In this document: piece after piece, positions 7,666-9,666 of the stretch
Layout of the letters: every line of letters starts with the position of its first letter
Position numbering within the stretch: the first letter of the stretch is position 1
Assembly: GCA_035485475.1 (NCBI GenBank)
Contig: DATHOA010000326.1
Span: 1 to 9,666 of the forward strand
Source: DAIDKA01 sp035485475
Lineage (GTDB): Bacteria > Pseudomonadota > Gammaproteobacteria > Steroidobacterales > Steroidobacteraceae
DNA: 9,666 nt
Direction: 5' to 3'
Translations under genes and position numbers: made by a program
The notes under the pieces: generated by a model
The model's database searches: none
Seen by the model: only the letters and a program-made list of their open reading frames with translations
Told to the model about the DNA's origin: nothing

Positions 7666-7679
7666 CGGATTCAATCAAT

Positions 7680-7685
7680 GAGGAG
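7680..7685 (+). promoter_or_regulatory. Shine-Dalgarno deciding the dehydrogenase start
   Basis: GAGGAG lies six bases before the ATG at 7692. It excludes the longer in-frame start at 7596, which would overlap the hydrolase gene and add 32 non-conserved residues. Confidence 0.8.
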
Positions 7686-7691
7686 TTCACC

Positions 7692-8696
7692 ATGAGCGTC
7701 ACCAGGGCGTGGGTTGCGAAAGTTGCGAAACAGCCGATGGTGCTGGAAAGCGTTGATCTGGGGCCGCTGGGCACCGAAGAGGTTGAAATCGCCGTCGAAC
7801 ACAGCGGCTTGTGCCATTCGGATCTGTCCGTGTTGGACAATGATTGGGGCATCTCGCAGTATCCCGCCATTCTGGGCCACGAAGTCATCGGGCGAGTCAC
7901 GGCCGTCGGACCGACTGCCAAGGGTGTCAAGGTCGGACAGCGTGTCGGCGTCGGCTGGAACTCCAGTAGCTGCATGCACTGCCACCAGTGCATGTCGGGA
8001 AGCCATCATCTGTGCCCACAAGCGCAGCCGACCATCGTCGGCCATCGCGGTGGCTTCGCGACCCTGGTCCGCGCGCATTGGGCCTGGGCCATCCCCCTGC
8101 CGGAGAAACTGAACTTCGCCGATGCCGGCCCACTGCTGTGCGGGGGCATCACGGTGTTCGCGCCATTGACGATGTACGCCAAGCCAACCGACCGGGTGGG
8201 TATCATCGGCATCGGTGGGCTGGGGCACATGGCCGTCAAATTCGCAGCGGCCTATGGCTGCGACGTTACCGCATTCACTTCGACCGAAAGCAAATTCGAG
8301 GAAGCCAAAGGCTTCGGGGCGCATCACGTCGTGTCGAGCCGAGACTCGGCGGCCATCAAGAAACTTGCCGGCAGCTTCGATCTGTTGATCAGCACCGTCA
8401 ACGTGTCGCTCGATTGGGACGCGATGATCGGCACGCTTGCACCCAAGGGCCGGTTGCACCTCGTCGGTGCCGTGACCGAACCGGTTCCGGTTTCGGCGTT
8501 CTCACTCATCCTGCAGCAGCGCAGTGTCTCAGGTTCGCCGAGCGGCTCACCGGCGGCCATCGCGACCATGCTCGACTTTGCTTCACGGCACCAGGTCAGC
8601 CCGCAGACTGAGCACTTCCCGATGAGCGAAATCAACCAGGCCTTTGCCCGACTTGCATCCGGCAAGGCCCGTTATCGCATCGTGCTGGATAACTGA
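7692..8696 (+). CDS. Zinc-dependent alcohol dehydrogenase, YahK/CAD type
   Basis: Medium-chain zinc dehydrogenase of 334 residues that interconverts alcohols and aldehydes. Catalytic zinc ligands are Cys41 (GLCHSD), His63 with Glu64 (LGHEV) and Cys150 (PLLCGG). The structural zinc site is complete at Cys94, 97, 100 and 108. The Rossmann motif GIGGLGH starts at residue 173, and the second strand ends in FTSTESK (195-201), with a small residue rather than an acid, as in NADP(H)-dependent members such as E. coli YahK and yeast Adh6. The family reduces a wide range of aldehydes, so detoxification is the likeliest direction, but the substrate cannot be told. The preceding hydrolase is 26 bases away and the next gene converges from the other strand. 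The next-best reading is a cinnamyl-alcohol-dehydrogenase-like enzyme, which is the same superfamily branch. Confidence 0.93.
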   Translation: MSVTRAWVAKVAKQPMVLESVDLGPLGTEEVEIAVEHSGLCHSDLSVLDNDWGISQYPAILGHEVIGRVTAVGPTAKGVKVGQRVGVGWNSSSCMHCHQCMSGSHHLCPQAQPTIVGHRGGFATLVRAHWAWAIPLPEKLNFADAGPLLCGGITVFAPLTMYAKPTDRVGIIGIGGLGHMAVKFAAAYGCDVTAFTSTESKFEEAKGFGAHHVVSSRDSAAIKKLAGSFDLLISTVNVSLDWDAMIGTLAPKGRLHLVGAVTEPVPVSAFSLILQQRSVSGSPSGSPAAIATMLDFASRHQVSPQTEHFPMSEINQAFARLASGKARYRIVLDN

Positions 8697-8701
8697 GCGG
8701 A

Positions 8702-8728
8702 CTGCCCGGTTGTTCGAATGCCGGGCGG
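8702..8728. terminator. Hairpin between convergent genes, possible bidirectional terminator
   Basis: CTGCCCGG (8702-8709) pairs with CCGGGCGG (8721-8728), eight pairs with one T-G wobble, around an 11-base loop. It fills the 32-base gap between the stops of the dehydrogenase and the convergent RidA-family gene. The position is right for a shared terminator, but neither strand has a clear T-run after the stem. Confidence 0.45.
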
Positions 8729-9211
8729 TCATTCGGCGATTTCGAGGATGATCTCGATCTCGAGGCACAAGCCCAAGGGCAACGTGTACATACCGAGCAC
8801 CAGCCGGGTGGATAACCGGTCGGGGCCGAATATGCTGAGCAGCAGCTCGGAGGCCGCATCCGCGACCCGCGGATGCTCGCGAAAATCGGGCGTCGTCACC
8901 AAATGCACGCCGAGCCGGACCACCTGTTGCACGTGATTCAATGAACCCAGATGTTCTTTGGCGAGCGCCAGGGCATTCAGGGTGGCGAGTCGAGCGGCCT
9001 GCCGTCCGTCTTCGGGGCTGAGCTCGGCGCCGATGCGTCCTATGTAGCGTGGAACCCCGCCCTCAATGGGCAATGTGCCGCTGAGAAACAACAGGCTCCC
9101 GGTTCGCCGCGTCTCGCTGTAGGCGCCCAGCGGTTTTGGCGGCGCAGGCAAAGCAATGCCGAGGTCCTGCAGGCGTTGCTCGGCGTTGGCTGACTTCGAA
9201 CGGCCCGTCAT
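8729..9211 (-). CDS. RidA/YjgF/YER057c-family protein
   Basis: Member of the RidA superfamily, small trimeric proteins; the best-known member hydrolyses reactive enamine/imine intermediates to keto acids and ammonia. It has 160 residues, longer than canonical RidA (about 128) because of an N-terminal segment with LGIALPAPPKPLGAY (17-31), which matches the separate 'YjgF-like' subfamily of about 150 residues. LLFLSGTLP (40-48) is the family's first core strand. Arg136 (LSTRLVLG) falls where E. coli RidA has Arg105, which binds the substrate carboxylate, and Glu153 lies in the terminal EIEIILEI strand. Imine deaminase activity is therefore possible but unproven for this subfamily. The start is taken as the ATG at 9211, with GAGGAG (9222-9227) ten bases upstream; an in-frame TTG at 9220 is too close to that site. 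It is divergent from the AraC-type gene and convergent with the dehydrogenase. Confidence 0.9.
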   Translation of the reverse strand: MTGRSKSANAEQRLQDLGIALPAPPKPLGAYSETRRTGSLLFLSGTLPIEGGVPRYIGRIGAELSPEDGRQAARLATLNALALAKEHLGSLNHVQQVVRLGVHLVTTPDFREHPRVADAASELLLSIFGPDRLSTRLVLGMYTLPLGLCLEIEIILEIAE

Positions 9212-9221
9212 CTTGGTCAAT

Positions 9222-9227
9222 CTCCTC
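9222..9227 (-). promoter_or_regulatory. Shine-Dalgarno of the RidA-family gene
   Basis: GAGGAG on the - strand lies ten bases before the ATG at 9211 and only one base before the TTG at 9220, so it supports the ATG. The spacing is at the long end of normal. Confidence 0.6.
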
Positions 9228-9234
9228 GTGCTCG

Positions 9235-9277
9235 CAGTGCGCGTTCATTATCGAGCGGCTCCGCGGCGCAAGCACTG
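9235..9277. promoter_or_regulatory. Divergent control region: spaced inverted repeat around a -10-like box
   Basis: The 145-base gap between the divergent RidA-family and AraC-type genes must hold both promoters. CAGTGC (9235-9240) and GCACTG (9272-9277) form a perfect 6-base inverted repeat 31 bases apart. Between them, GATAAT on the - strand (9247-9252) resembles a -10 box for the RidA-family gene, but no good -35 lies at the right distance. On the + strand TAATAA at 9316-9321 is -10-like, also without a convincing -35. These are weak signals. Confidence 0.25.
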
Positions 9278-9344
9278 ATACCTATGTCCAATGGATTCAC
9301 GCCCGTGGCAGGCGCTAATAATGGCATCCCGTGCGGCATTGATC

Positions 9345-9349
9345 AGGAG
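9345..9349 (+). promoter_or_regulatory. Shine-Dalgarno deciding the AraC-type start
   Basis: AGGAG lies seven bases before the ATG at 9357. An in-frame ATG at 9321 has only a weak CAGGCG upstream, so 9357 is preferred. Confidence 0.7.
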
Positions 9350-9356
9350 CGGAGCG

Positions 9357-9666
9357 ATGGGACCGGACACTGCGCAGTCCCCGATTGGACGTCTTCTTAT
9401 GCGGGCGATGCGCTGCCTTGATACGGACCGGGCGGCGGCCTGGCATTGCCTGAAGGAGGCATCGACACTGCTCGGACAAGGAGTGCAGGTGCAGAACCTG
9501 GAACGGCTGTCATCACAGGGCACCCACACGGTGGGTGTGCTTGCGGCATGGCAGGCCAAGCGGGCTGTGCAATACATCGAAGAGCATCTTGACTCGAAAT
9601 TGGACTTGGAGCAGATCGCGGCCGTCGTGGGCTTGAGCCAAAGCCATTTCTCGCGGGCATTCAAAC
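9357..9666 (+). CDS. AraC-family transcriptional regulator, 3'-truncated by window edge
   Basis: DNA-binding regulator of the AraC/XylS family; 103 codons are visible before the window ends. The protein begins MGPDTAQSPIGRLLMRAM, has a helical linker-like stretch with CLDTDRAAAWHCLKEASTLL (about 20-39), and reaches the DNA-binding domain at WQAKRAVQYIEEHLD. The first helix-turn-helix is visible as LEQIAAVVGLSQSHFSRAFK at the very end. The N-terminal part is short, with no room for a cupin sensor domain, which fits the compact AraC proteins of about 160-180 residues common in proteobacteria. The ligand is unknown. It is divergent from the RidA-family gene, so it may control that gene and perhaps the nearby oxidoreductase cassette; this is inferred from position. 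The second helix-turn-helix lies outside the window. Confidence 0.88.
   Translation, partial: MGPDTAQSPIGRLLMRAMRCLDTDRAAAWHCLKEASTLLGQGVQVQNLERLSSQGTHTVGVLAAWQAKRAVQYIEEHLDSKLDLEQIAAVVGLSQSHFSRAFK

Noticed and set aside
6847..7674. 275-codon frame on the - strand
   Set aside because: Shadow of the alpha/beta hydrolase, which has a complete catalytic triad and a ribosome site on the + strand.
7671..8459. 262-codon frame on the - strand
   Set aside because: Shadow of the zinc alcohol dehydrogenase; its protein has no family features.
9248..9664. 138-codon frame on the - strand at the right edge
   Set aside because: Opposite strand to a clear AraC helix-turn-helix with a good ribosome site; its composition is Arg/Ser/Cys-rich and shadow-like.
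1..9666. CRISPR array, tRNA, rRNA, insertion sequence or phage elements
   Set aside because: No regularly spaced repeats, cloverleaf-like sequence, transposase motif or terminal inverted repeats were found on reading both strands.

Overview
The window is GC-rich (well above half G+C by eye), gene-dense bacterial chromosome. Codon use, an NADPH-type gltBD pair, a Tat-exported high-potential iron-sulfur protein (HiPIP) and the families present suggest a proteobacterium, most likely a gammaproteobacterium. That placement is inferred from gene content; no rRNA or other marker is present. I see no tRNA, rRNA, CRISPR array, insertion sequence or prophage gene, and no gene-free stretch over about 150 bases.

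Region 1 (1-4623, + strand) is the end of gltB, whose 5' part lies outside the window, followed 6 bases later by a complete gltD. Together they encode the two subunits of glutamate synthase, which makes two glutamates from glutamine and 2-oxoglutarate. Region 2 (4607-5507) holds a small exported protein of unknown function on the - strand, convergent with gltD and overlapping its end, and, divergent from it, a HiPIP gene with a Tat signal. The 91-base gap between the two contains a perfect 19-base palindrome that looks like an operator.

Region 3 (5622-8696, + strand) is an oxidoreductase/hydrolase cassette: an aldo/keto reductase, an alpha/beta hydrolase of the perhydrolase/chloroperoxidase-like group, and a zinc alcohol dehydrogenase of the YahK/CAD type. 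Each has a strong Shine-Dalgarno site and all catalytic residues. The last two are 26 bases apart and probably co-transcribed; a strongly structured 109-base gap separates the first two. Region 4 (8729-9666) is a RidA/YjgF-family gene on the - strand, convergent with the dehydrogenase, and the start of a divergent AraC-type regulator that runs off the right edge.

Regions 3 and 4 together could be a regulated set for handling reactive aldehydes, ketones or imines: two NADPH-type carbonyl reductases, a hydrolase and an enamine/imine deaminase-like protein beside an AraC regulator. This is inference from families and proximity. I found no clear sign of a wholly new system. The items most worth a second look are the palindrome between the HiPIP and the unknown exported protein, the nested hairpin within the cassette, and the uncharacterised exported protein itself.
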